The position numbers and the translations under genes were made by a program. Positions 39,625 to 53,000 of a DNA stretch of 64,000 bases are shown here, in pieces (position 1 is the first letter of the stretch; the number at the start of each line of letters is the position of its first letter). Location: assembly GCA_003254905.1 (NCBI GenBank), contig QANU01107566.1:773127-837126 (forward strand), read 5' to 3'. Source of the DNA: Nissolia schottii (taxonomy: Eukaryota > Streptophyta > Magnoliopsida > Fabales > Fabaceae). The notes below the pieces were generated by a model, which was not told the origin of the DNA, ran no database searches, and saw only the letters and a list, made by a program, of their open reading frames with translations.

Positions 39625-42600
39625 CCCTCGATGTAAGTTAGAAAGTTGGAAACACAAATTCTTATGCTAAAACGTCCGTAAAAGTAATAGTTCGCAGTTT
39701 CGCAAAATTTTGCAGACACCGAATTAATTACCTTTTGTGATTGGGATTTAACAATGTATCAAAGGTATCCGTAAAGAATACTCTTGTGAAAATAAATTTA
39801 TGAATACCTTAGATTGACTTAAATTCCATGTTAGGAAAATTAATAGATCACGATGGTGTGTCTGGAATATTTTTCGGACGGTCGTACACGAAGCACCCGA
39901 ATAGCGAACGACCAAACACGATCAAACCGAACTGAAAATTGGGTCACATGGCCTTGGTCTCAGCCCATTCACGGCGACATACACACACTCTCACAAAGCC
40001 AACAAAGAAAAGTCAATGGTCAAAGAAGCTGATCCATAATATGTCACTATTCATGATATAATAATTATCCAACATTTCTTTATTTTTGAAAAATGAAAAA
40101 TTGGCCAAAATTGGGCCAAACCCACATGGCACCTGAGGCTATAAATAGCCCTCATGGTTGCCATAGGTCCTTTGTGTTTCATTCCTCTAGTTCACCAAAA
40201 CTCGTTTCGTTCGTGCACTATGTTGTTACGCTGCTAAAGCTGGAAATTAGCAAAGACAAGCTACGTACTCGTGGGAACATCTTCTCACCATCCTCACCAT
40301 CAACAAAACACTCCTAGGAAGTGGGTAAACCTAGCTTACTCACCTCCTTGGTGACTTCTAAGTGATTGCTTGTGATTATGTGAAACTACCACGTATTATG
40401 TGCTAGATGAAGGCTAATGATGCATGGATGATTTTGGTGTTTTCTTTGAGTAAGAACATGTGATATTATGATTATTGGAACTTGTTGAGAAGCCCTAAGA
40501 AGTGTGCATGGGAATGGTTTGGAGGAAAGGAAAAATAACAAAGTTATGACCTTAAGTCACGCCCAGGGCGCTGAGCGACCTGAGGGGCCCGCTGAGCGGC
40601 CTGGGGAAATACCTTAGAAAATGTTTTGAAAATTCTGTTTCTGTGACGTGGATGGCGTCAGGGATCGCTGAGCGGCCCTAAAAGGGCGTTGAGCGGCCTG
40701 AACCCTAGTTCCCATGCAACCCTGGACTTGGGTGGCTAAGTAACCCGAGACTTCCCATGGGCGCTGAGCAACCTGGAGATCCCTAGGTCACTGAGCTAAC
40801 CTAGACCAGTGGTTGAGCAATTGAAGAAGTTCTCATGAGCCACATGTTCCAACCAACACTTATCCATGTTATATTACGTGTGATAATAATAATGATTATG
40901 TGATATGCATCATGAGGACATGGTTGTCACTCAGAGATTAGGACAAACTTAGATAATTAGAAGTTGTCACCTAACTCTATCAAAGATCATAAATGAACCC
41001 TAGGAAAAATGTAAGATCTTAAGAAGGTTCCGGCCACAGAGAGTCTGGTGTACCTTGAGAAAAAAGGACATAGTTATACGATTAAGGTTATCCCCTCTCT
41101 TGGCACGTCTAACAGACAAGCCCCTCGCCAGTTCAGCAAGGTGGATTGGTTAATGATTTTAACGCAGGCATAGACCTGAATGCAGGCTTCGTCCTGGTCC
41201 AAGAAAATAACGAATGTAAAGTATAAGTTTTCATGCCATGACCTCAAAAAGGAAAGTATGTCCCCAAGTGTGGACACTAAGAAGAAGTCAAAAAGAAGGC
41301 AAAGAGTAACAAGCCCACTCCTGGTGTCACTATAAGGGTGGACCCCTTCACCATTTCGCAAGGAGAATGGTCAATTCCCTATCCTCACTTGATGAAGTAT
41401 GCTTTCATGCATCCGTGGTTAGCTACCACTCAAGTGACAGCACAGTCCGGTCGTCAGTAATACAGAAATAAAGTAGGTTGTAGTCGCAAGGGGACGACGG
41501 TCCCACGGACTACAAAGGAGAGTAATGGACGTAAAGTAACGAGAAGGACGTGACCCTAAGGCGCGTGAGATAATTCCCTTTCCCCCATGCATGATATTGA
41601 TGTGACGAATGTATGTAAGGTAAATAAGGCCTTAGGTCTAAAACTGGTTCTATCCGATATAATATACACATACACACACGATACGAATACGTAAAGAGAA
41701 ACCCGATTAAGCCTAAGGTAAAAGATTAGAACTCCGGACATCTAGTAAAATAGATAAAGCTACTCTGGATTAGGAAAGAATAAAATAAGGAGTAAGAAAA
41801 TTCACTATGCATGACACTTAGAGACCTCCAGAGCGGCCTGGATCATAATCGAGTTAATCCAGATTTGCAACGGCTTTGAGTTTTCCACTGAGGACGCAAT
41901 GTTCTCACCCCTACTCGATCATGATTCCAGGTAGCCTTGATGAGTACCCCTCCGACGGAGCAGGCAATGCTGCTGAGCAGGATTAGGCAGCATGACCACA
42001 TCACCGGTTTCATCACGGAGACTTGCACATAATCACCGGATGGTACGCCACGTCATCCTCTGCCAGCAACCACGTCCTCTTCCAGTCCACCTAAGAGTCT
42101 CGGTCTCACCTGCCACACCAATCCTCTTGGACATTGACGTGGGCGAGCTCCCGCGGTACGAGAAAGATGTAGAAGTTGACCCAAACTCCTTGCCACCTCC
42201 ACATCGACCACATTTGTACCGTCGTGGAGCAAGGAAACGAGTTAACCCATTCTTCTGATGTCAGCTCGCTCCACGAATCCATGACGCAGAGGCAGGGCCG
42301 TCAACAGCGCACTGAGATTGGCTCATTAACCCAGAGACTTCACGGAAGGGGGAGATGGATGATGATTCATCTAGCCCCAACTTCCCCGAGAGTGAAGACC
42401 CCATGGAGACAGACTCTGAGGAGGAAGAGGACGAAGACCCGAAAGAGGACCCAGAGGAGCCATGGCGGGGCATCAACTTATTTCACCTAGTCTCCCGTGA
42501 CATTTTGGTAGCTCTAAGTTTTATCGCTACTTCAAAAGAACGATATATGTACACTAACTTTTATGTGTACTATATGTAGCCTAAGTGTTAACGTAAATGA

Positions 42601-42974
42601 TGGACCAACTGATGTATGTATAGTAACTTCTAAGTATGATTTATGTACACTAAGTGTTGATGTGAACAATGGACCCCCTTGTGTTGCATGTCTTGTATAA
42701 TTGTATGCTGATTCTATTATGATTGCCCTAGTCGCGTCCCATGCATACCACACCGTTAGACTCTACAACGGATATTATATAACTCCTCTCATGCAAGGCT
42801 CCTAATTTTAAGATAAGAAAAACCCGTTACAAAAATTTCAAATCGGTCCATATTTTGGGCAAAGTACTATTTTTCAATGGTAACTAAGGACTATAAGTAT
42901 TCCCACCAAGCAGATAACAACCTAGCAAACACAGTTTATAACTTAAGCGTAAACCTGCTAGCTAGGGTGTTACA
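39544..42974 (+). mobile_element. 3.4-kb solo LTR (Ty3-like) with 5-bp target duplication
   Basis: It starts TGTAACATCCCGC and ends GGTGTTACA, flanked by AGTGA on both sides (39539-39543 and 42975-42979). A TATA box (CTATAAATAGCC, 40139-40150) is placed as an LTR promoter would be. Between 40560 and 40800 the motif GCTGAGCGGCCTG recurs about six times. A segment at 42355-42480 can be read as an acidic peptide (SEEEEDEDPKEDPEEPW), a low-complexity stretch. I see no gag-pol, primer-binding site or second LTR, so recombination to a solo LTR is the simplest reading. Confidence 0.75.
39580..39622. repeat. (AT)n microsatellite in the solo LTR
   Basis: About 43 bp of AT repeats near the LTR start, probably grown after insertion. 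Confidence 0.9.
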
Positions 42975-42979
42975 AGTGA

Positions 42980-45927
42980 CGCCTCAGATGGCTCAAAACC
43001 TTTCCTCATCGTCTAATGAACCTTCATGACAACACAACCATTCCACAAGCCGTTCTCGTGGGTGGCTATGTGTTGCGGGGAGAAGAGGTAGATGGAAGCG
43101 AATCTACGAAGCAAGCGCCAATAAGCACTGTTTGGTTGCACACGATGGCATAATCAAACATTACTCATTACATTTTAAATGTCTTTTTTATATTTGTGAA
43201 TATTGCTTATTCACTAAAAGATTCGAGTATGCTAATTAAAATCTATTGCGCCCGTTAGGAATTTTGCTTATTATTTTGTATTAAAAATTCAAGAAGGGTT
43301 TGCATGTATGTTGCTATTGAAGGACAATTTTTTAGAAAGTAACTTCAAAATTAAGTATTCTCTTTACCATTACTTTTTTTGTTTTTGAATTTGAAGTTAA
43401 ATTATTTAATTTTTTTTTTTAATCTCAAAATTACAAATAATGCTGTTAAAAGATGATCCCAATTAAATATAGATGTCAAATATCGTTGTTACCTGTTTTA
43501 GTTTTTAATGTAAGGAATATATATGTTGAATATGTTAATACATTTTAAAAGAACATTGTTCAAAAATAAAATTATCATACGTTTTGTTGACCTTTGTAAG
43601 TACATCAGATTTATTTGGGGGCATGGTTGTGATGGTATTATTTGTCATTTACAAAATTAAATTAGTTAAAATGTTAATTTGTATCAATATATGTATATAT
43701 TTATGTATATTAACCAAAAGATTATAACATATTGTAACTTTTTTATGCATTGGCACGAACTAACTAGTCTAGTTTAAGAGAGTTGTCGTGACCCGTGTTT
43801 TTTTGCCACATTGTGGTGCCCATAAAAGGCAACAAATACTGTCTACTTTTTTTTTTAAAATTTCTTTTTAAAAAAATTTCAATTGATGGCAAAATATCAC
43901 GTAAACCCTATTTTGGGGAGAGTACATCCAATTCCAAACAATTCAGTGCTAGTGTGAATTAACGTTTGAGTCTTTGAGAGATATCTTTTGACTACATATG
44001 TACTCGATCAGATAATATGATTGATGACTACGTTAAATTTCAGTTGAACCTATGATTTAGTATTTGCTCTTACATTTGGTAAAACGAAAGGTTTAAATTT
44101 GAGTTATACAGTGAATAAAAAATCTCCTCTATTATCTTATTAAAAAATACTGTGTACTAAAGTCTTCATTTTTCTATTTAAAACCCTTAATCAAAGCTTT
44201 AACTGACAAGGTCAGAGTACTTCTAAGAATTAAATTGGTCCCTAAATCTTCACAATTTGAATTTGAATCCATAGTTTACCACCGTCTAAGATTTGCTTAC
44301 TGCCTTGTTTCCCAACAGTAGTCCTGTGGTGGCGACCACCCCCAAAGCACGTCCCGACCAAGAGAATAAAAGGAAAAAAAAATTAACGGATCTTATCCTC
44401 CTCCCCTGTTAAAATATGTAACCAAAAAAAGAAAACCATAACAGATACAAAAATATACGCAACGGAAAAAACGAAGCAAGACTAGATCTAAGAGATAGGT
44501 AAGGACTAAGGAGGAGGAGAAATGGAAAAAATGAAAACAAGACCAAATCTAAAAAATAAAAACCAAACCCACAGATCTACTCGTCAAGGGAGGGTGGCTC
44601 GCCGAACACCATGTCTGCGGGAGTGAGAGAGGAAGCGTATCGAGTGGCAAACGCGGAGGTCGGCGACGGTGTTGAACCGTGCCGGTGGTAGTGGTGCCTA
44701 CAACTGTGACGAAGGAGAGAGAATTGGGATGAGAAAAAACAAAAAAAGGTTAGAGTAGTAACTTTCTTCATTTTTATTTTTTTATTTTTTTAAAAGAGAG
44801 ATCAATTTTATCCTTAAAGGTACTTTGAACCACGTTAGCCCTTAATCACCAACTCGTCATCTTAAGCCCGCCAAGATTTTTTTACCAAGCTCCCACTTAT
44901 CTCTAATTGCCATAAGTCCATATATACATTTTTAGATTTTTTTTTAATACCAAATTATGTATTTTCACATGATAACTATTAAGTTGTCGAATTTTTTTCT
45001 TCCAAAATTACCACCAAACTAACTAGGCAATGCTCTGCCTTTTTCTTTTTCGCTTTCTGAATTCTCTTTAACTTTTTAGATTTGTTATTGGCAATGCCAG
45101 AAGTTAAAACCTGATTTTCATCATAAATAACGTGTTATATTCTTTCCAATATCCATCGTATCGGAATCAAAATTTGTTCTACTACATTAGGAAATGCCAC
45201 TATTTTACGATAGAAAACGTACAACTCATCAGTGAAAATAAAGGGGGAAAATAAAAGGTCATACTCATACCCCCCAACACTTCCCATAATCCATGTGGCT
45301 GCTTTGTATTAATCCGATTACAAGAAAATAACCAAAACATATAGTAATTGAAAAAATAAAATAAGAAAAAGGATGAAATGGATTAAACTTCAAAGCAAAA
45401 GCAAGAGGTTCAGATTTTGACGCCATTCCAATGACTTTACTTCACTTCCATGTGTGTATGTGTGTGGGAGGAGCTTATATATTTCTGTAACTGATGTAAT
45501 GAGCAAAATTTGTACTACTAATTCTAATTGTAGAACTTGCATTTGGGGCTGACTTGACTTAATCATTCATTCCTCCAATCCAACCAATAATTTTTTCAAC
45601 TTCGAAGTAATACAACGTAATTCAGTCTCACATGAGCAATTATTTTTTATATTTGTTGTTATCAAAGAAGTTGATCTTTAATATAATATTACATAATTCA
45701 ATCATCAGATTAATTAAATTCAATTGACAAAAATTATTAAGCGGATCCACATACCCGCTCATGCAGATATTCCCTTCTAAGATATACTTGTTATTTATAA
45801 TAAGAATTTTGCTAACAAGTACATTAGAGATACTTGTTAAAAAATTTATATTAAAGTCGTTAAGCAGGGACAATATTAAAAAATTTAAAATATTTTATTT
45901 TAGATCTCACAACAATCATATTTAAAG
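42980..45927. other. Intergenic, no gene seen
   Basis: 44300-44780 is a GC-richer block with purine-rich flanks; its 64-codon minus frame (44577-44771) is not recognisable and may be a captured or decayed fragment. The rest is AT-rich. Confidence 0.4.
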
Positions 45928-45940
45928 CTCTTGTTATAAA

Positions 45941-46127
45941 CCAACGAGGGTTAGTCCAGGTAGTAAGCGGCTTGGTATCGCTTAAGCAAGGTCCTGAGTT
46001 TAAAACCTTGTGTACGCAGTTATCTCCGCTGGGAGACTCACCCGTCATAGCCAGGTGCGCGACCGGAGTCGACCCGGATTAGTCAAGGTTAAGCCTTAGA
46101 TATCAGACAGACAACCTAAAAAAAAAA
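45941..46127 (+). mobile_element. tRNA-derived SINE with 13-bp target duplication
   Basis: It is a 187-bp unit with a box-A-like segment (TTAGTCCAGGTAGTAAGCGG, 45951-45970), a box-B-like GAGTTTAAAACC (45996-46007), a tRNA-unrelated GC-rich body and an A-rich tail. CTCTTGTTATAAA occurs exactly at 45928-45940 and again at 46128-46140. Polymerase III promoter boxes plus A-tail plus long duplication fit a SINE. Confidence 0.85.
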
Positions 46128-46140
46128 CTCTTGTTATAAA

Positions 46141-47893
46141 AAAAATTCATATTAAAACACTAATATGTGAGGGTGGGGAATCCAACAAAATAGACTCGGT
46201 TGTCTATGATATATTCAATGGTTGAACATTTCATTTAAGCCTTAATCCCTTTAGACTATTTCAAAGTCTAATTCCTCTGGTTATAGTCTGTGCATGCTAG
46301 GATAAGGATAATATATATCTCCGTAAACATCCTTCTATCTAAACCAAATAAAAAGTAGATATAATCGATATCTTATAATCGTAAAAAGTAATCATTTTTA
46401 ATTTTATTAAATATTTAAAAAGATTTATTAGAAAGATGAATAATATATTGTAGAACAATAACATTTTTCTGGATGAAATGACATATTTCGAGTTCAAAAC
46501 TATTAATTAAGAAAAATGAGTATTTAATTTTCAACCGATCTGTATGGGTGCAAAACAATAACATTAGTAAAACTAATTCACTTTTGGGCGGGTAGTTTTT
46601 ATTTATTTATTTATTTAAATAAACTTGGGCACAGCTTATACATCAACAGGAGTTGACACATACAGTCTATGAAAAATTGAAATACTTACAGTCTATTTAA
46701 TTTTCTATTTTTCCTTTTTTTTAATTCTTATTTTTCATGATTTTGTGAGAAAAAAAAAGTAAAAATAACAAAATTCTGTTTCTTATTTTATAATTTTCTT
46801 TGTAAAATTCAAAAAAGTAAAAAATAAATCACATAAAAATGAAAATAGAAATTGAACCAAACAAACTCTTAAGTTTCAATTTGAGATGTCATTAATTGGG
46901 TTGGAACCAGTTACAAATAACCCTTTTGTTGATAAAATATGAACGGTTCTTAATAATTAGAAGATATATTTTGTTGACATTGAACGGCAATACATTAGTA
47001 CTCATCAGCCAAACAAATATAATGACCCAATATTTCTAACTTTCTTTTAGATTGTCGTTGCTTGAAGCTCACTTCTGTTCCAATCCTCGTCACATTCCGG
47101 TGTCACACTTACATACATGGACGACGGAAATTGCTTCTTTTTTTTATTATTTTATTATTATTAAAAACAAGCCAGAAAATAAAAGTAGATTACACAGCGA
47201 GAAGGTCATGAATGTATGAATTGTGTGGGATTGAACCCCATGACTGTTTCTAAAAATAAAAAATGAAAAGGTAGAGGCATGGGAACGTGGGAATAAAAAG
47301 ATTAGTATATGTTTGGGTTTATGGAAAATGACACATTGCATAAACAATTTCATCTTATCCTCAAACCATTAAACGTGCTTCCCGTTTTTTCCCCCCTTTG
47401 GAGTAAAGCAGTGGCTGACTCAGATATAAATTTACACACACAAAAAAAAAAAAATTGCTTGCAAGATTAAGTTTTTAGTCTCTAAATTTAACTATACATC
47501 TCAATTATATACACTTGTCATAATCTCTGTTTAAAATTAAAGAAATAAATGAAAATTGTAATAAATGTATAATTAAAATGTGTAAATGAATTTATAGACC
47601 AAAAACTTAGATCTCTCCAGCAATACTAAAAAAAAAGAAAGGGTAGCAGCGTCAGTTATTTGGTTGTAATTAGGTCATACTCACATGATTCAAATTTATA
47701 AACACCCCAGACGGAGAGTTATAAAGTCATAACCCAATAAAAATTGGAGAAAAGAAAAGATAAAGAATAAAATAAAGTGGAAGTACCAGCAGAATATTCC
47801 AAATTATTATCACAACTGATTGGCAGCCATTGAATATCTAAGCAATTTTAGTGGGTTTCTGACATTTTAGCAAGGTGGTGACTTAAATATTTT
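46141..47893. other. Intergenic, no gene seen
   Basis: AT-rich sequence with short A and T runs; no repeat borders or coding domain found. Confidence 0.5.
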
Positions 47894-48175
47894 ATAGGTT
47901 AAATATCTCATGTTACTTAATTTATTTATTTTTAATAATTCTTACAATTAAATTTATCAAATTTTGTTATTATTTTATGTTTTATATAATTGTAATAAAT
48001 TTTTTATTAGGCAAATCAGTTAAATAGCCAACTTGTAAGATTTGAACTTTACAATGCACCTCTGTACAAATATTATATTAAAAAATATTAATTTATCTCA
48101 TTAAATCATAATAAAATTTAATGAATTTAATTATAAAAATTATTAAAAATAAATAAATTAAATAGTATCAGAGAG
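47894..48175. mobile_element. Palindromic MITE, copy 2 of the same family
   Basis: Inverted arms carry TTTAATAATTCTTACAATTA and the complement TTTAATTATAAAAATTATTA. The interior TTTACAATGCACC is the reverse complement of the GGTGCATCGTAA seen in the copy at 56.5 kb. Element borders are approximate. Confidence 0.55.
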
Positions 48176-48627
48176 AAATCACCTTTTAGCAAAACAAATG
48201 GAAAAGAATAAAGAAAGAAAAAAAATGATCGGTCACGGTATTATTGCAAACCCACAAAATAAAACATAACAAACAGATAAGAACAAAGCCACCTGTAAAT
48301 AAAACTATTGTGATACTTATAATCAACAAATATAAGAAACGTTAATAATCATTAATATTGGACCTGGGAGGGAGGAAGAGGGAAGTTAAACTTTAATTTT
48401 ATTGAAGACCGACTGTATGGGGGCATATACCATTGAATGCGTATTTAATTAAATCAAACAAAAATGCAATCTCTTAAAACTTTGCTATATGGTTCAGAAA
48501 GCCTTATTATAGGGACCGAAGAAAAAGGTAATGATAGACAGACCAAATAAAGAAGCCATCAAGAAGACTCTAATTTGCAAAGTGTTGCAAAAATAAAATA
48601 AAATAAGAGGGAAACCTCACATTAGTC

Positions 48628-48880
48628 TTTTTTTTTTAAATGAAAATTCTGAATATTATTAACTAAATCAGCTTTTAGGAGAGGAACTAGAAAATTTGAG
48701 ACAACCTCAACCCGAACATCAGAGCCATGAACAATAGCACACGTTGTTAAACAGTCAGCTACACTATTTGTATAACAAGAAATAAACTGACAATTAAAGC
48801 ATAATACATAAGAAAAAAAAATATTTTGAACAATCATTCCTAGATTTGATAAATATCTATCATCTTCTTGAAGTCTCCTC
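48628..48880 (-). mobile_element. 5'-truncated LINE with RNase H-like 3' end
   Basis: The minus strand encodes an 86-residue open frame with SYVLCFNCQFISCYTNSVAD and CLTTCAIVHGSDVRVEVVSN. This resembles the C-terminal RNase H-like part of plant LINE polyproteins (the '..N..AD.L...A' pattern). It ends in a run of A. Near-identical 14-mers flank it: ACCTCACATTAGTC (48614-48627) and ACCTCAAATTAGCC (48881-48894). Truncation at the 5' end is usual for LINE copies. Confidence 0.6.
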
Positions 48881-48885
48881 ACCTC

Positions 48886-49062
48886 AAATTAGCCTTTGAA
48901 AGAGTCGTGGCATGTCAATTTAATCCTCAAAAGATTAGTGAAATTAATTTAATCATCAAAGGATTAAAACTCTTAAAGTTTGTTCCAAACTGATGGTGCA
49001 AATTTTTCTGGGGACTAAATTAATATTCACCAACTCTTTCAAAAGACAAATTTAAGATTTTA
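48886..49062. mobile_element. Short MITE-like inverted-repeat element
   Basis: AAATTAGCCTTTGAAAGAGT at the left and its approximate complement (ACTCTTTCAAAAGACAAATT) at the right form terminal inverted repeats around about 120 bp of AT-rich sequence. It abuts and partly overlaps the LINE target duplication, so the LINE probably inserted at this element's edge. No target duplication was resolved. Confidence 0.45.
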
Positions 49063-50089
49063 CTAAAAATAACAATAATCTCAAAACTGATTGAGAGCTG
49101 AGTGAAGGATGAAGACCCGGCTCTCTGGGGAGTGGGCGAGGGAGATTTTACTATTAAACACATTTTTGTGGATTTTTTAATCAATATTTTTCTTACGGGT
49201 AATTATAGTAGTCACTAGATTAAAAGCAGTGTTTTTTTTCCTTCCATTTTTTGATCTCAAATTGGATCGCACTTTGTCTGAATTACTGAGTCATATAGAA
49301 GTTGGAGCCCATAAAAAAATTAAAATGGCTGCTCCCACGATAAAATGACACCTAATCAGAAAAACATGGACCAATCAAACCGATCCCAATCGGGTTATTG
49401 AGAAGAAACATATGGACAAGCTTAAATATAAGAATAAAGTCAACAAAAGAGACTCACCCAACTTCCAAGTTAGACTCATATTTATCATCAAAAACATATG
49501 GGCATTGCTACATTCGCATAGCCAACATCATTGGCCAAATAAAAAAATAATTGAAAGAGAATAGAATGATTCTCTGCCTATAAAAAAATGAATACCAAAT
49601 TCATTATTATGAGATGTTAACGAACAACCAAAAACTCCCTTTAAAGCCTGAATAGCATGTCACAACTGCCAAATTATTATTCAATTAATTAAATGCTCTT
49701 GCTTTTTGTTTCTGGATTTCAAGTTGAATAGTATCCTAATCAATCGGTCTATGCTTTTTCTTCTTCCTTCGGGTAATTTAATATTTAAATATTACTATGT
49801 ACAAAGAAAAGAAACACGTATTTAAAAACTTACAAAATCAGTAACCAAACAGATTAACATTCTTTACAGTCACAAACGTGACCTTCCCTCAACATGGGGG
49901 AAACTACTATACTAACACATGAAATAAAGGGTGGATGGACGCATAAATGTAGGCATAATGGAACAGCTCAGCAGCGACTGTCTGTGCCATCACATCAATA
50001 AATCAAAGCCACATTTGATCATAAATATTCTCAGGCATGTTGCAACCAATACTTCTTAAATGTCAGCTAATAATTTCTTCACGCAACAT

Positions 50090-53000
50090 CTATGACTTCC
50101 CTTTCTCATCATCCTGAACATTCAAGCAAGTTTTGAAATAAACTAGTAAATATTAACGCCGGCCAATTTCAATGAATGATCAAATAAAGCTTCAGAAACC
50201 ACTATGAAGTTCCAACCGGGCCAAGGAAACCTTCGAGTGTCTGTTTTGGTTCAGTAGGCTTTAATGCTATGGTCTACATAAAGGCATCCCCTAACCTATC
50301 ATTTTTAGAAATTGATCATCTCAATTAGATTTCTTGTTATGTGTTGTTAAGTATGATCTTTAACCATTAATTGATGATGTGGATCCATACATGACATAAG
50401 CAATAAAGAAATTCATGGTGAAAGATCGCACTTGTCACTTGACAAGACATGACAAGAAAACCAATTGGGATGATTCATTCCCATCATTTTCAAATTCCAG
50501 CGCATTTGAATACTTAATAGGTGATCAAGTGCTTATCCAAATTGTCACCCAAAAATATTTTTTTTAAAAAAGACACAGATAACACTAAAAGGAAGAAAAA
50601 TATAACAAGAAAAAATAAGAAAAGAAAAATAAAACTAACTAGTATAAATTGTATGATACTTACCGAACTATCCACCAGTTTGTCCAAATCATCATCCAAG
50701 TTGCCATCGCCATTATCTGAAAGACCGGAGTGGCTGTTGGCAAACAATTTTTTTTTTTTTTTTTTGATAAAAGGTTGTTGGCAAATATAAACTCTCATCA
50801 AAGCTTAAAGAGTAAATACTCAAATTGGTTTTCTAAAGATTGATGAAGCATGGGTTGGTCCTCCGAAGCTTTTGCAATCAATTTGGCCCTTCATAATGTA
50901 AAATAGGCACCAAGGTAGGGACCAAATTAATGACCAAATATATATTGAAGAACTAAATTGATATCTATCTTAAATATTGAGGAACGTACTGATGTACATT
51001 GAGGGCCTATATTGAATTATAGAGGGACCAAACTGATGCCCAAAATCTATTAAGGAGAAAATTGATATCTAGTGTATCTTTGGAGGACTAATTTGAGTAT
51101 TACTCAAATTTAAATTCACATGTGAGGACATGAAACACCCAGAACATGTATTCTATATTCCATAAACCAAAAAAACTATATTCCCATACGAAAATACTAT
51201 TACTAATTATCATTGAATATACCATTAAGATCTTCCAGTTCTTCATAACATGGAAGTCTAGAGTAACAAACAGGTAAACATTAAGGAAACAGCAGTTACT
51301 CTAGTTTATGGAAAGAAACAATTTCTGAATACTTTGGTTCTGTCAAGAAAAATAGCTTAAATGATTGAGACAGTTGGAATTTACAACTGAAGAAACTCTG
51401 AATTTGACGGGATATGGGATAATGGGAGTGAACGGGGAAAAGATGGAAAGGGAATTATTCCCATTGTCCGGGAGTTTAAAAACTAATGATGAGAAAGGAA
51501 ATGTGAGGTGAGCAATTCCCCCTCAAACTCCCACTTACTGTTTGCCTCCATATTGCAGGGGATGGATTCTGCTTTTATCTTAACTTATCATTAACTGTTT
51601 TACTCAACAAATTCAGTTACTTAAATAAAATTGAAAGTTATATTCAAATCTTTACAGCACTTCACCTTCCCCTTTCTTATCTTTTGTTTTATTGTGTGGA
51701 TAAAACCCCTATTCTTATTAACCTTCCAAACATGGGGAATGCAGCTCTATTTCAGCCCCTCTAATTCTCTCTAAAACTTTCAAAAATAGATTAAATTAGA
51801 AGACTGTTATAAGCCAAAAAATGCAATAGATAAATTGCATGGTATAACTCTGTTTTGGCTATTATATCTTTAATATCCTTTAAATTATTCTGAAACTTAG
51901 ATGTTTTTGGAGATAAATTATAAGTGGAGATGCACCAAACACATTATCAATAAACCAGAATATCTTCAGAAATTAACAATAGATTCTAATTCAAAAAAAA
52001 TTGACGTGTACCTTGGTCATTGTCACTGTCTCCAGTATCTCCCAGAAGAAACGCATCCAAGTCTTGGTCAGTTGATGAGGTTGAAATTTTGATCTCTTTT
52101 TTCACTTCCCGCACCTCTTGATTAGAGGTCAATTCAACTTCTAATGGTTCCATCACTTTGTGATCTTTTACTTGTTCAGATGGTTTTAGTTTAGCATCTT
52201 CCATGTACCGATTCTCATAGCTACCAGAAATCATATGAACAAAAGAACTAAGCCAACATGAGGGAATTTCTACAGATACCTTGCATATAACACATGGACA
52301 AGTGTAACATGATATTTTTCCACAAATATATTGGTTTTTAAAAGAAGTGGACCATTATGCTGCTAAATTTATTGTTATTATTAATAATCACTGTGCAAAA
52401 TTGTTATTTTGACAACTCAACCAGCAAAGGTGGATAATAGCATTCAGCTGCCTATATGAGCTCTCATTTAACAACCCAAATATTATTTTGAAGATTTTCC
52501 AAGCTCAAGTTATGTGAACAGAAGTTCTTTCAATCTATTATTGTGAGTAATTTCACATCTCAAGGATGAGAATGATTCTCAAATACTTTTGGGAACCTTC
52601 ATCACAATGTACAAACTCCACTATTCTATTTTTGATAAAAATTAGAATTAATCGTTGTTAAATGCCTACAATAAGTGATATCTACCATTGAAAAAAGCAT
52701 ATTATGATATTTGTAAGTTTCATATGATAAGAAACTTGAAAACCTTTATGGAATACATGATCTTTTAGTTTTCTAAGACTACAAAGATCAAATAATCATG
52801 AATCAAATCTATCCCACTTAGACAAAGGTCAACAACAAAGCTTAATGTGCAAACCAAAATACTCCAGCAACAGGGAAAATTACTTACGGAGCAACATGGC
52901 TATTCACAAGAATAAAATATATCCTCCAAAACTTCCTCTCTTTCATGACACGTGGACACAGCTCATACCTCAATCTTGAAATTTCCTGCAACAAAGAATA

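Noticed and set aside
42176..42490. Frames in the solo LTR, including an acidic Asp/Glu-rich peptide
   Set aside because: Inside an LTR with no gag-pol; low complexity; probably chance or a relic, so not called as genes.
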